DNA of 64,000 nucleotides from Dolomedes plantarius (GCA_907164885.2 OU015496.1:131747875-131811874); one strand, 5' to 3'; shown: positions 11,961 through 24,242, counted from the stretch's first letter. The notes: generated by a model not told the origin, from the letters alone. Numbers and translations are program-made.

Positions 11961-13560
11961 CAGGTCACAATGTTAAGCATTTAAGTAGATCGCAAGGAAA
12001 TCAATAACGATTTGTAACCAAATCGAGAAACGGTTTTGCATTATTTTTTGCAGGTTTTAAAAAGACATTATGAAATATTTTTCATAAGTTTGGAGAAAGG
12101 GATAAAGCATTTCTTTTATTTTCTTCATAAATCCTTAAATGTCTCAAACAGGTGTTTTAAAAGATAGATTTAGGTCATTATCATAAATTTCCTGGGTTTC
12201 CCGTATCAGAATCATATTTATTTTTGAAATATAGGCATTCAAATTTTAAGAGAACTAATTTTAAAACACAGGATACCGAAAAGAAAAAAAAAATAATAGA
12301 TTAAAGTATTATTTTTTTCTCGGTTTTTTAATCATTAGTGTCATTTCCATGCTTCAATTCCTTCTATACTTTCACTTTTCAAGTTACTTCCAAATTATTA
12401 ATCCACTTTTAGCTAAAATTTCGCGAAAATGTACCTTTGAAGAGGTTATTAAGCATGCTACTTGAAAATATTTTATTTTGATACAAAGTGTGGATCAAGA
12501 AGAGTTAAAATGATCAAAGTAATTTATTTTGAACCATTAAAAATGAATTTATAGTCATTATATATGTTTCAAATACAAGATTTCGTAAGTTCAGCGATGA
12601 ATAAAGAAAGTTTTCATATTTTCACAAACTCAAAATGTTTTATTTTAATTAAGCTTCATCCTATAATGTTTTGACAACTACTCATACATTGATAAAATGC
12701 CAAAGGAATTTTATTAAATATAAATGTAATTTAATCAGTTAATGTTCGACCCAAGATAGGTTTTTTATTTGCAAATCTACAGGGTCAAAGTTAAAAGGAT
12801 ACATTTGAAAAATCCATATATTTTAAAATCCATATATTCAGTCAAATTACATATGTGATAGATCATTATATTTCGTGTTTGAAACTCTTCCCTATAATTT
12901 TTATTAAGTCAATCTGGTATCATTTTAAGACTTATGATTAAGCTGTAACTTGAAAGGAAGATATAGTTAAGGGAAACATCTCACACCAAATTAAAAATTC
13001 TGGAATGAAGTAAAACTATTCAATCTATCTCCGTACTTATATCATTAGGTGTTCTTGAAATATAACAAACTTTTATCAACATATTTCTTTCATAAGTTTA
13101 GACATCTAATCCAGATGAAACCGTACATGCCAGGTATAAACATCTACCAGGCTTTTCAGATAATATCACAGCAGATATATGTTATAAGAGTTAAATGATT
13201 AAAAAATAAATAAACTATGCATTCTATAAAAAATTAATGTTCATATTCTTTTGTGGTTCTTTTTTCTGTGGTAGACACGAAAAGTAAAATAAAGCATAAA
13301 TGACTGGAAAAAAACATTAAGCTTTCATATTGCCACATTTTCATCTTCCGTTTTTACAAAATCTTAAACAGCCAGTGGGCATGTCGGACTTTCATGGCTT
13401 TAAAGTTTATACGAAGTTTTAAAATCTTTTCTCCTAATGGTGGGTGATTGCTGTCAAGTAAAGGCCAAATAACATAAGAGACAATAACTCTGGCTTTTAT
13501 AAACTTTTCTTTTTACATTAAACTTATGAAAACTTTTAGTCTTTTAATTTTATAAAGTAT
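11961..13560. other. No gene seen
   Basis: Very AT-rich sequence without open frames, terminal repeats or RNA-like structures that I could recognise. Confidence 0.5.
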
Positions 13561-13568
13561 TTTTAGGA

Positions 13569-13599
<31 letters not shown>

Positions 13600-13637
13600 T
13601 GTGTGTGTGTGTGTGTGCATATATATATATATATATA

Positions 13638-14855
13638 TACACTGAAGTGCCACTGAATTAGGGATACCTACCTAGTAACGAGTTGGGCCTCCTCTGGCCT
13701 TGATAACGGCTGCCACACGACGAGGAATAGATTCCACAAGTTTCTGGAAACGTTCCACGGGAATGGCTTGCCAGATATTGGCTAAAGCTGCCCATAATTC
13801 AGTAAGGTTCTTTGGTGCTGTCTGATGGCCTTTCAAGCCTTGTTCCAAAACACCCCAAAGATGCTCAATAGGATTTAAGTGTGGGCGTCTAGGTGGCCAA
13901 TTCATGACAGAGAAGTCAGAGGAATGCTCATCCAACCAGCCAGTATCCAGCCGGAACTTGTGAGAGGTACAGTTGTCTTGCTGGATAACTCCATTACCGT
14001 GCGGATAACAGAACAGCATAAACGGATGGAGGTGATCACCCAGCAACTCTACGTACCGAATTGCATTGAGGGAGGTTGGTACACGCACCAAAGATCCCAA
14101 ACTGTGCCACGAAAAAACACCCCAGACCATGACTGAGTCACCATGCCCTTGTACAGTTCCAGCCAGGCATGCAGAATCCATGGCTTCATGAGCCTGACGC
14201 CATATTCTCAGCCTCCCGTCGGCGTTAAGTAGTCGGAATCGAGACTCATCACTCAATGCTACTCGTTTCCAGTCCTCTACACTCCAGTCTCTGTGCTCTC
14301 TTGCCCAGGCAAGACTTGCAGCCCGTGGCGAGTATAGAGCAATGGACTCTCGTAGGTCGACGGCTCCCGAAACCCATATGGTGAAGCGAGCGTTGCACAG
14401 TCCGTTTACTGTACGACTGGCACCGTCATTAAACTGGGTGGTAATTTGAGCTAATGTTTGGCTTCGCTGGCTACATACAATACGCCTGAGCCGTCTCTCA
14501 CCACGCACTGTCAAGGCTAATTGTCCTTTGCAGTTTGCCCGATCGCTAGTTTTTTTTTCCACCATCCATGTATTCTTGGTATACTCTTGACACTGTCGAC
14601 CTTGAAAATCTTAGCTGTCTGACGATTTCGGAAATTGAATGGCCCATGCGTCGCGCACCTACGATTTGTCCGCGATCGAAGGTGCCTAAATCAGGTAGTT
14701 TACCAATACTGTCAATTCCAACAACTAATTCAGAACACCCACAGTACGCGCTTTATATGCAGTTACCACAGCGCCCTCACTTGCGCATACATGATTCGCA
14801 GCGCTACACAATTTGCATAGGCTTTTCTATCCCTAATTAAGTGGCACTTCAGTAT
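13638..14855 (-). mobile_element. Tc1-type element, family 1, copy 1
   Basis: About 1218 bp with terminal inverted repeats: left TACACTGAAGTGCCACTGAA, then TTAGGGATA; right TATCCCTAATTAAGTGGCAC, then TTCAGTATA. TA microsatellites flank both sides. The same termini bound the copy at 56704-57927, which lies in the opposite orientation. The right terminus has GTATA where the other copy has GTGTA. Confidence 0.92.
13672..14707 (-). pseudogene. Tc1 transposase pseudogene (family 1)
   Basis: The ancestral start, ATG GGT AAA in the sister copy, is ATT here (14707-14705). The HTH region (FDRGQIVGARRMGHS) reads through to a run of nine A at about 14550, where the frame shifts. The next open frame (13672-14565, 297 codons) carries the rest. 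Catalytic residues are present: Asp in LSDESRF, Asp in IQQDNCTSHK, Glu in LNPIEHLW. Between them two compensating shifts replace about 35 residues with a nonsense reading (after ASRTV, before AWAREHRDW). The conserved SPDLNP reads RPHLNP. The C-terminus RGGPTRY is intact. The long open frame is therefore deceptive; the gene is not functional. Confidence 0.88.
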
Positions 14856-15640
14856 ATATATATATATATATATATATTCATTTTTTATTCATATACTCTT
14901 AGGAACACTGCCGCAGTTCTTTTCACACTGAGTTATTTCAATCAAAGTTAATGGAAAGCTGAAATCTTATTATTTTTTTGGTCTAGCAGTAATCATAATC
15001 TTCATGAAAATGCATGTACAATACTGTGAGAATTATAGATTTAGTGGACTGTAAATGATTTTAAAAGATTTATTTTGACTTAAAACAAAATAATTACAAT
15101 ACTTGCACATTTAATAGAATACACTTGCGATTAATAGAATATAAGGAATGGATCAACGCTGGGAAAATGAAAACCCAAATAGCTTAAAGAATTGAATCAT
15201 GAATTGACTTACATAAAGGAATAGATTCCCAGACGTCCTCCAAACCTTTCACTTAAAGTAAATTACATCAAAAAGGGAATAAGCAAGCAGAAGCCCTGCT
15301 CGCATCACGTACATAAGAATATTTTGTCAACAACAACAGTTCATGTTTTCACACATCGTTTTCAAAATAAGAAATCACTGGATCAGTGCTGCCATCTATG
15401 CACGCGGGATGCTACTACAGGACGAAACAAATACAATTCCTGAAAAATATGTCACGTTGTAAAAGACTCAGACTAAGGTTCGGAGATCATAAAAAATTGT
15501 AAACTAATGTCTTTTCATTACTTAATTTATTTATATTATTAAAGGTTCCAAGAATCCATGCTCCTTTGGCCGAGATTGGTAAACGCTGTCTTTGACAACT
15601 ATTACTAAATGATATTTTAAAAATTAATACACTAGTTTAT
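14856..15640. other. No gene seen
   Basis: AT-rich sequence after the (TA)n tract. No coding frame, terminal repeat or RNA-like structure recognised. Confidence 0.45.
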
Positions 15641-15754
15641 TTTCATTAATAGTATTTTAAGCGACATCTCACTGAACTTCTTTTCGCACATAACATTTAA
15701 AGATTTTTGTTTATCTTGTACAACGTTAATACTAATATTTGTTGTTTGCCAATG

Positions 15755-16405
15755 CGGGGCACTTGTCACTGAGGACATTCGCACATAACCCGGGTCAATC
15801 TTTAGTTGCTTTCAAAGGTGGCACCGTATAAGTGAACCAAATCCCCGTGGTGCCACCACTTTTTGAACAAAAGCCCGATTTAGAAAATTTTTGAGTATAG
15901 GCACAACTCGGGATGGTGGCCTCCTAACACTGATGTCGGTGTAAAATTTCTAAAATTTACACACAAAAAAATGATCATGAATCTTTGCGAAAGTGCCATT
16001 TTACCAAGAATTGGTTATTTGAAGCATAGAAGCCTAGAACATTATCAAAGAACAAAAAGCAATACAACATATTAACTTCCTCATTAAAACACCAATGCAA
16101 TGCAACCAGAAAAACATTTTAATCCCTTATATACACTATAACGTACATATGATGAACTACACATATAACTATACATAGGATGAATCAATCAATCAAATTT
16201 GAAAGGATATTAAAAAAATGCTATTTAGAAAGGTAAAATTAAAAAAATGAATTGGGATTTTTTTTCTCTTTTTTCTTTTAAAATAAAAATTTTTGGGAGG
16301 CAGCCCAACATTTGGGGGCACCTAGGCTCAGGCCTGTCGGGTCTAATGGAAAATCTGGGTCTTATTTGAACCGACCAACCCCAGGGATGACATCTGGGGA
16401 GATCG
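15755..16405. other. Unassigned insert within the 560-bp repeat
   Basis: This segment is absent from the second repeat unit, so it looks inserted. It is GC-richer, with motifs such as GTGGCACCGT...GTGGTGCCACCAC (a near-palindrome around 15810-15860) and AGCCCAACATTTGGGGGCAC near 16305. I did not find clear terminal inverted repeats, and there is no coding frame. Confidence 0.4.
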
Positions 16406-17077
16406 CACTATAGGTGTGAAATGATATCGTTAAAATTATCATTTTTCTAAAATTTTCATTTCTTTAAAACATTAGTAAAAAAAGAAGAATTGATAAGTTC
16501 ATAATTATTTTATTCCATAGGGAGTTTGTGGATTTACTTTTAAACTTTAAATGAATAATACAATTTTAATTTTTCTCAATATGCAATTTATATATTCATT
16601 TGAAATATGAATTTACATACAATCTCTAACGATCCGTGCCATGTATTTTACAGCATAGTATATTCCTACTTTAAAACATTTTAGGAAGAATTTCTTAATT
16701 TACATTGAAATCAAAAGTATTTCTATGCTTTTGCTAAAACAACAATTACCGTCCCTTTAACTTTTATGGAATTATATCACAGTGCTGAAATTCTCATATT
16801 TTTACTGTCTGGCTTTAAAGTTTCTTTTAAGTTAAATCTCAATGAACATTTATTATTGACATAATATTTAAAAGTTATTTTTTACCTTGTGCAACGTTAA
16901 AACTATAATTTTATTATTCTATTCTGTGTTTTTTGTTCAACACAACAGAAAAAGTACTATGAAACTATAGGTGTGAAATGAAAGTTTCATTAGAATGAGT
17001 TTTCTAAAATTTTCACTTTACTAAAATATTAGTAAAGATAAAAACTTCGAAGTTCATACTCCTGTTTATTTCATATA

Positions 17078-17827
17078 CTCCCCGTGTCCCAAAGTATGGT
17101 ATACATTTTTTTTTAATTCTCGAATTTATGGCATACAATTTCAAGTAATAACTTTTTTTGTTAACATTTTCTATGGTAGTAGAGCCTCACTTCCTATTTT
17201 AGTGAGAGACGTTCGTATGAAGAGGAAATTAGACGGAATAAGTAAAGACTTATCGGAGGCGTGTTTTGCACAAATCAAGAAGTAATGCTCCTAGGTACTA
17301 GAGGAAGCACTGTTTTCACGGTTTGTATACCGCAATTAAATATTTTGGAGGAAATTCGTAAGTTTAGCACTAAGACGGGAAGAACAGGCAAAATTAATAG
17401 AAAAAGTCTGATTTACACTTGTCTAGTGTTGGAGGACTGTTGCGGCTGATTTACTCTACAAATCTTCAAGGTTTTGACTGCGCAGTGAAAACCTCAAGGA
17501 TTTCCTCTACATCTATTGGTACATTTACGCTCATTATCAGTTAATTGCTTCGATTTGGAAATCTTTCTCTGGAATCAAACACTAGATTCACCAAAATCCC
17601 CCATTTCCAAAACACAGCAGGGGTTACTTCCCCTTACACACGTTGCAAATTTATTTTTGTTAAAATTTTAATACGTATTAAAAAAGAAATGTCTCCCTAC
17701 TTTGATACGTTATTTTACGATCACTGTTAATTAAAAAATTGGTTACTTGATTACTAAAATATTTAAATCATCCGTTTTTTCAATCTTTGTTTTTTAAAGG
17801 TATACCATATTTTTTTGGCACGGGGAT
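17078..17827. mobile_element. TIR element (750 bp) inserted at TA
   Basis: The left end reads CTCCCCGTGTCCCAAAGTAT, then GGTATAC; the right end, reverse-complemented, reads ATCCCCGTGCCAAAAAAATA, then TGGTATAC. TA flanks both ends (17076-17077, 17828-17829). The insert interrupts one unit of the ~560-bp tandem repeat, so the pre-insertion sequence can be inferred from the other unit. An internal frame (17261-17449) contains FSTKTGRTGKINRKS, vaguely like a linker between transposase HTH motifs, but no DDE core is present. Probably a non-autonomous Tc1/mariner-type element. Confidence 0.8.
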
Positions 17828-18496
17828 TATATTATTTGGATTTCTTTAGAATATTTTTAAATATAAAAAAAAGTTTATTTTTTATGTTTAAGAAATTTCT
17901 AATTCGACGCAAAATATATAATTACATATGATGTCTAAAATTCTCTCTCGCATGTATCTTATAGTCCTGCTTAAGTAACCTCAGGGAAGAATTTTTTAAA
18001 AATTTTATATCGAAATCAAAAGTATTTCTATACTTTTACTCAAACAACAATGACGAAGCCTTTAAACTTTTCTTCCAATTAAAATAAATGTCTGAAACTT
18101 TCATATCTATGTTGTCAGGCTTTAAAGTTCCTTTATCTAAACCCTGTGTTCTTTAACACTTTTATATCTCGAGGTCTAATGTACTCGAACAAAAGTCCTC
18201 ACGAAACATTTTGCTGAAAATTTTAGCTCTTAATGGATGTTCTTATCAAAGAAGTCATCCAAATACTTTTCCTGTTATCTTTCGAAAGTTTTTCGTACAT
18301 TATTCTTCGGCTCTAGAATAGTTCTTTCGAAACTAATTTAGAGTAAGCGATGGAATTTTAATTTACATAAATATATTCCACCAATTGGAAATTTGTATTA
18401 ACGCAGAGGCTCTAAGTGAACCTTCTTCCTTTAATGTACGCTCTGTATTGATCTTTCATATACTATAGCGTTATACACACACACACACACGTTTAT

Positions 18497-18497
18497 A

Positions 18498-18566
<69 letters not shown>
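18497..18566. repeat. (TA)n microsatellite
   Basis: About 70 bp of near-pure TA directly abutting the left terminus of the transposon at 18565. Preceded by a (CA)n run near 18475. Confidence 0.95.
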
Positions 18567-18568
<2 letters not shown>

Positions 18569-19636
18569 GGGTGCGTCATAAATTCGTGCAAAGTTTAAAA
18601 ATTCGTAATAAAAGAACTAATGCTCGGAAAAAATTTCTGTTTCCGCCAATAGGATCAGAAGGACATTGGATTTTTTTTCAATGTAAAAAAAAAAAGTTTC
18701 CAAAAGTAACCGACAGAGGGCGCTCACATGTCATACTAAGACGTTTTATGCAAAACACCTGGAAATGGATTTGTCATTCGAAGCTGGCAGCATGCTTTCT
18801 TTACCAGATCGAGCATTGGTGCTTAAACTTTTCTACAGGAGGGATGAGCCAGCAACTGCATTTTCCTCATGTGACTGTTTGATGTGGTTTCACCGCGTCA
18901 TTTGTTCTGGGCCCTTTCTTTTTTGAAGAGCCTTAGCCTGTATCCAACAGGGAAACCTGTACAGTTACTGCGGCACGGTATCTTACACCTTTGCGTGACC
19001 ACGTAAAGCCTGCATTGCAGGAAAGACATGCGTTACCCGTTGTTACCTTCATGGAGGATGGTGGACTGCCCCACATTTCACGTGATGTCAAGACGTTCCT
19101 GTAGGAATCTTTCACTGAAGACCGAGTGATAAGTCGCGGTTGTAAGGTTCAGTGGCCCTCACGATCACCAGACTTGACCCCGGAAAATTTTTGGTTGTGG
19201 GAATACTTAAAAAATTTGTGTACCGGGGCTCCCCAACTACTTAAGTGGAACTAAAAAATGTCATTCGACAGACAGTCGCTGACATCGATGGCGACATGCT
19301 ACACTCGTCTGTAATGGGCGTAGGGACACGCCTCGCTTGCCTATTACCTTGTGCTGGTGGTAATGTTGAATATCTGTTACTTTAAAATTGATGCACAGTC
19401 TCCTGTTATTGTGATCTGTTTGATTTTCTGTTTGTGTTTACCTCATTTGCATAAAACGTCTCAGTATGACGTGTGAGAGCCCTCTTTCGGTTACTTTTGG
19501 AAACTGTATTTTTTTTAATGGAAAAAAATCCAATGTCCCCCTGATCCCATTGGCGCAAACAGAATTTTTTTCCGATCATTACTTCTTTTATTACGAATTT
19601 TTGAACTTTGCACGAATTTATGACGCACCCGGTGTA
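18565..19636 (+). mobile_element. Long-TIR transposon with DUF4817-type transposase
   Basis: About 1.07 kb. The ends are TACCGGGTGCGTCATAAATT and its inverse at 19605-19636. Inverted similarity extends roughly 200 bp inward from each end (to about 18765 and 19435), far longer than a Tc1 terminal repeat. (TA)n lies outside the left end and (TAAA)n/(TA)n outside the right. The family is a mariner-related (IS630 superfamily) arthropod transposon. Confidence 0.85.
18775..19360 (+). pseudogene. DUF4817-type transposase, internally deleted
   Basis: The ATG at 18775 starts MDLSFEAGSMLSLPDRALVL and continues to FYRRDEPATA, the N-terminal DUF4817/HTH start of this family. After about 35 residues the sequence jumps to a block matching the middle of the catalytic domain (WFHRVICSGPFLF), so the segment with the first catalytic Asp is deleted. 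The second Asp block survives as MEDGGLPHISRDVK. The third block reads PDLTPENFWLWEYLK where active relatives have PCDFWLWGYLK, so the last catalytic Asp is Asn. Stops and frame changes occur throughout. Family recognition is from memory. Confidence 0.8.
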
Positions 19637-19651
19637 TAAATAAATAAATAA

Positions 19652-19684
<33 letters not shown>

Positions 19685-22250
19685 CGTGTGTGTGTGTGTA
19701 CAAAGTATAATCTTAAATAGGTTCTGATGTTTCATAGTTAAAGCTGATATATTTGTTGTTTGGAAACATGACCATTATGAAATTACTTTTCTCTTTTTAC
19801 GCTAAAAGGCTGTAGTTTTCAATTAATCTTTAGAGATCTTAGTAAATCAAAACCTACTTTGATTTTAAATATCTGATTAAATGAGAAATATCTTTCCTCT
19901 TTACTTATATCAGTAAAAGAAATCTAATTTTGTCACTGTTGGGTGCTTTTGTATAAAATTAGTTTTATAATGTGCTTAAGATACTGCAAATAGGCATGGA
20001 AGTATGCTTGAAATCTGCTTATCACATTTAGTTTTTTGTTTGGTTGTCACCAGCCTATATTGTTGAGTTAATGGCTACCAGAAAGTGTTAACAAGCTTCC
20101 TGTTAATTTATACTTTCTATTAAGATGAGTAAGAAATGCACTGTGAATTTTACTTTATTAACACTTACTTATAACAGTAATATCTGATGTTTTTCATAAA
20201 TATTTTATGACTGTATATTTTATAATTTGTTAATTTGTTTGCACATGACCTAAATATGCACCTTTTTCTGCGGTGCCAAGTACTGAATAAAATTTTGATG
20301 TAATTTCGAATTGTTGACTGTGTCTGCCAGTCACCAGTATATAAAGACTTTCATTAAAACGTACTGTAAATTGTTTTCCTCTCTAGGTGTGTCATGAATA
20401 GATAATCCTACCTAGTTTTTAAGGCTAAATAATAGGTTTAATCAGTTGTTGGCACTGGTACTAAGTATTTTATTGTAAGAGGTCAACTACTGCAATCTAT
20501 AATCAACTGATAACTCCAGTAGTAGCGCTCTCTATTCCAACGTGAAACGTCGCGCGTATTTTCGAGATATGCTATTGTAAAATATAAATTTTTTAGAGTT
20601 TAATTGGTAAAATTGTGCTGTAATTAGTTAATAGTTAATAAGTACGTTTTATCTAAATAAATGTTATTTAAATTGCAAGATTATTCCTTTATTTAAATAA
20701 ACAGAACCAACGTAAATATAAACCATGAAAAAAATGTAAAATGACCAAATAATTCTTGAAATGACAAAATTCTTGAAATTCTTGAAATGAAAATAAAATA
20801 TATGAAATTAGGGCTAATCCTAGTGAACTATTTATATTTGTAATATAAAGGTATGAATATAATATAAAAGAAAAAGAATTTAAACTTAGATATAAAAAGG
20901 AATAAATTATATTCTACAGTCATTGAGTCGCCACGTTGCAGTCTAGGCAAATGTGTTTAGAGTGTTCCAAACATATAAATATCTGGCAAATCTCACAGCT
21001 GAACTCTGTTATCCTAGTGCGCTTGTCCTTTTGGCAGGGCTTGCGTCTTTTTTTTTTTTTTTTTTTTTTTACCTGACGTCACTTCTTCCACTTGTTCAAC
21101 ACCGAGTTCTGCTTTCCCTTTCAACACTTTAATTTTTAGCTCGTTTTGCAAACATGTAGGTGCTTTTCGGTCAACGAGTTTTTTTTCACAAAGGCACATT
21201 GAAAGCAATTAGACGCAAAAGCTGCAACCCTAATAAAACAATAAAGGTTTAGTATATTTTTTTCTTTAAATATATAACGAAAACTTACACAAACAGTCGG
21301 GCGTATATCTAAAATACAAATGGCGGATATGCGGCACCCTAAAAGCCTCAAAATTCAGACGATGACTGAAAGTAGGTCAAAGTGATCGGTTAGAATAGCC
21401 AAGTGCTGGCATTCATAGCACTCTCTGGCCTAAAGATATAAAACCGAAATCAACTCGAGTGTATCTTCTACATACGCTCGCCTGCTGGAAGGTTAATACA
21501 AGGAATAAGTAAATATCCGAATTTTGTAGGCCTAATAAAATAAGGATAAATAGATTTTAGCATCTTGCCAGCAGCCATTAGCCGCCTGTGGAATTTACAT
21601 TTATGAATATTAAATATGCGTGTATCTACTTTTTATATTTTGCAAGGTAGGTACCGAGTATACATATTAATATACTTTTGGGCTTATTTTAAACATAAAT
21701 TATTTAGAGGATGAACCCAAAATTTTCTGGGTTTATTTTCTGCTGCTGTCTTCTCACTGCTACAGTTCCTTTAATATTTATATTATTCCTGTATGTTTTA
21801 TAAATGAACTGTCTCCCCCAAAAAAATTTGTAATAAGTATAAATTTTACATTCTGCAACAAAGAATGGTACGAATGACATGGAATAAAAAAAGGCTTAGA
21901 TTAACGATAAAATGTATGTTTTTATATAAATATCCTAAACAGGCAAAATATCGACTAAAAAATTAAAATTTTAAAATTAAATTTAAGAGTACCAACACTT
22001 GGATCAACAAAGGCCAACAACTGGGTAAACAGAGCCAATAACTGATATTCCCCTTTCTGATCGGGTAGTATTTATAATTACGTTAATCAGAAATATTATT
22101 CCTTTACAGGTGTCCCCTGTGCATCTTTTTGACACAATTAATCCATTAAGACATTTAAAGTAATTATTACTTGATCTGCAACGCCTGATAGAAATGGAAC
22201 TTAAAAGTACCAACAACTGGGTAGATTACCCTACATAAAAAGTCTCTGAT
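19637..22250. other. No gene seen
   Basis: (TA)n/(GT)n tract at about 19651-19700, then AT-rich sequence. A T24 run at about 21048-21071 gives a false lysine-rich frame on the minus strand. A motif containing AAGTACCAAC and CAACTGGGTA is repeated near 21990 and 22204, about 215 bp apart, with no further structure recognised. Confidence 0.45.
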
Positions 22251-22251
22251 A

Positions 22252-23200
22252 TACAGGATGATTTTTTTTCAACTTACGCTACTCAGAGTCATTTGAAACG
22301 TGAAGTATCAGCCGAAATTCCACCAAAATTGATAGATTGACTAAGGACGACATGGGAAAGAGTTTCCGTGACAAAAAACCAAAATAAAATTGTTCCAAAA
22401 GTTGCCGATAGAGGAAGATACGACGTTGTTGTTGTCGGAGCACCCGAGAATATGCATGAAAGGCAAGTTAAATATCAAAATGCAAATTCATGACTACGGA
22501 GTTGACAGAAAAGCCTGTATTTCGGGGTATAAAAGGCGAAATCTGTTGCGCCTTCGCTTTACAGAAGAAAGGGTCATCAGACGTTTTTTTCCACCTTCAT
22601 GGCCACCTCGCTCCCAGGACCTAATACATGTGAAATTTTTCTGTGGGGTTATTTAAAGTATAAGGTGTATCCTGGTGGAATTTCGAACTTGGGGGCCCTA
22701 AAGGACAACATTTCTCGAACTTTGATGAACATTCCTGGTGACATGTTACGATTGGCCATTGAGAACATAGTGTTCAGGATGAAATGTGTCATACACCAGG
22801 AATGTGGTCACATTGAAGGAGGGAGAAGTTAATTTGCTGCATAAACTTGTGTGCAGTGAAATATTATTGTTATTCATTTGTATGCTTACAACTTTTTCGG
22901 TATTCATCCCTTATCTTTATCGCCCGAAATACAGGCGCTTCTGTCGACTAGATAGTCGTGAATTTGTATTTTGAAGTTTTACTCGCCTTTTATGCAATAT
23001 ATCGGGTGCACCGACAATGTCAGGGACATATCTTCCCCTATCGGTGACGTTTAGAAATATATATATATATATTTTTTTTGTCACGGAAACTTTTCCCATG
23101 TTGTCCGTAGTACCTCTATCAATTTTGGTGGAATTCCGACTGATAGATCCCTCTACAGATGGCTCTGTGTAGTGTCAGTTTTTTAAAAAATCACCCTGTA
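22252..23200 (+). mobile_element. Long-TIR transposon (~285-bp inverted repeats)
   Basis: About 949 bp. The ends are TACAGGATGATTTTTTTTCA and AAAAAATCACCCTGTA. Reverse-complementing the right side shows similarity to the left side for about 285 bp (left to about 22540, right from about 22905), including GATAGAGGAAGATA and CTGTATTTCGGG. The right arm contains an extra (TA)n. Only about 365 bp lie between the arms. The TACAGGGTG-type start is typical of DUF4817-transposase elements. Confidence 0.85.
22555..22832 (+). pseudogene. C-terminal fragment of a DUF4817-type transposase
   Basis: In frame 22599-22832 the fragment reads EIFLWGYLKYKVYPGG, then LGALKDNISRTLMNIPGDML. This matches the end of the catalytic domain (the CDFFLWGYLK block, with the catalytic Asp position as Glu) and the C-terminal helix. 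Just upstream, in another frame, is PSWPPRSQDL, matching WPPRSPDL. Everything N-terminal is missing, so this is a deletion derivative that would depend on a transposase supplied elsewhere. Confidence 0.75.
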
Positions 23201-23800
23201 TATCAACACTTTTTTAAATTTTGAGAAAAATGAAGGATCAAAATAAAAAAGCTTCCTCACTAAAAAAATTAGCAAATGGAATGGCCCATTTCATGGCGAA
23301 AAGGTGAACTACCATCCTGCAAAGACCAAGATGTCATTTGCCCCTTCATTCAGCTAGACTTTTTTTTAATAGAATGAACAACCAAAGGATGAATCTAGAG
23401 CTCTCAGAGTTTGCTGGGGAGAAGAGCTGGTGACGCTTTCTTTTTGAAAACAAACTTTGTCCTGGGCAGTCCTCGGCGCATTTTAGACTTTTGTCAGAGC
23501 ACGTCTGCTTATCTGCGCATCTTTTTCATTTGAATTTCACAGATTCTCCTTTCTGCGTTTTATATAATTCTGTACAAATATTTACTGCTGACCATTTGGA
23601 CAAGTGCACTGTTCAGCAACATTTGAGAGACTTGGTTCAAAAGTACTGCAGAACTTGCGAGCGAACGGCGAAATAGGCAAGTGTTCAGCATTAGCAAACA
23701 GCCACAACATTTTGACGGAAGTTTTGCAATATTGTTCGTAAAAGTCATTCTATAACACGATACAATGATAAAAATTCGATGAATGAATCCTCTACGACAG
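23201..23800. other. No gene seen
   Basis: Near-average composition. The short frame 23491-23676 has a CxxxxHL-like spacing but no convincing domain. Nothing else recognised. Confidence 0.4.
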
Positions 23801-23817
23801 TAAATGATTCAGGGCAC

Positions 23818-24095
23818 CACAGCCAGGGTTAATAGGCCCAGGTTCAAGTTCCCGGCTCACAGATATCTTTTACGGGCTTGTGGCGGACCTGTGGTACAGC
23901 ACGCTAGTTTTCGATGCCGAGGGTGCTGGTATCGAATACCGGCGTTGCGCCACGAAAAATGCCTCCGTTTGTGCCGTATCTTCATACGAGGCAATGCAGT
24001 TCGCCTATATGGTATCCCTATAATAAAATGGACTGCAAACTGCGGCGTAGTAGGGGCGAATGTTTGACGACAAGTGCCTCCGATTTAAATAATTT
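23818..24095 (+). repeat. SINE with two tRNA-like modules
   Basis: Two B-box-like sequences lie about 80 bp apart: GGTTCAAGTTCC near 23850 and GGTATCGAATACC near 23929. Before the second is an A-box-like TGTGGTACAGCACGCTAG and an anticodon-stem-like stretch. The segment is GC-richer than its surroundings and ends near a T8 run. This looks like a tRNA-derived SINE whose head is duplicated or fused to a second tRNA-like unit. Confidence 0.55.
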
Positions 24096-24202
24096 TTTTT
24101 TTAAGTTACTGTGGGAATCAGCAAATTGGGAAATTGATTACAGACTCTACGGAATAAATTTAGAAGCATTTATAGAAGTAAAATTTCAGAATTGTCCAAA
24201 AA

Positions 24203-24209
<7 letters not shown>

Positions 24210-24238
<29 letters not shown>
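24210..24238. repeat. (TA)n microsatellite
   Basis: Short pure TA tract. Sequence between here and 24660 has no recognisable feature. Confidence 0.9.

Positions 24239-24242
<4 letters not shown>

Larger units (their letters stand above)
15640..18130. repeat. Tandem repeat of ~560 bp, interrupted by insertions
   Basis: Landmarks recur in order. AGGTGTGAAATGA followed by TTTTCTAAAATTTTCA occurs at 16412 and 16970. CAACGTTAANACT with upstream CTCANTGAAC occurs at 15668-15733 and 16840-16913. AAATCAAAAGTATTTCTATNC plus CAACAAT occurs at about 16710 and 18015. Spacing between 16412 and 16970 gives a unit near 560 bp. The second unit is split by the TIR element at 17078-17827. The first is split by an unassigned, GC-richer segment at about 15755-16405. 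Confidence 0.7.

Noticed and set aside
21014..21208. Minus-strand frame with a run of lysines
   Set aside because: The lysines come from a T24 homopolymer; there is no domain and no second support.
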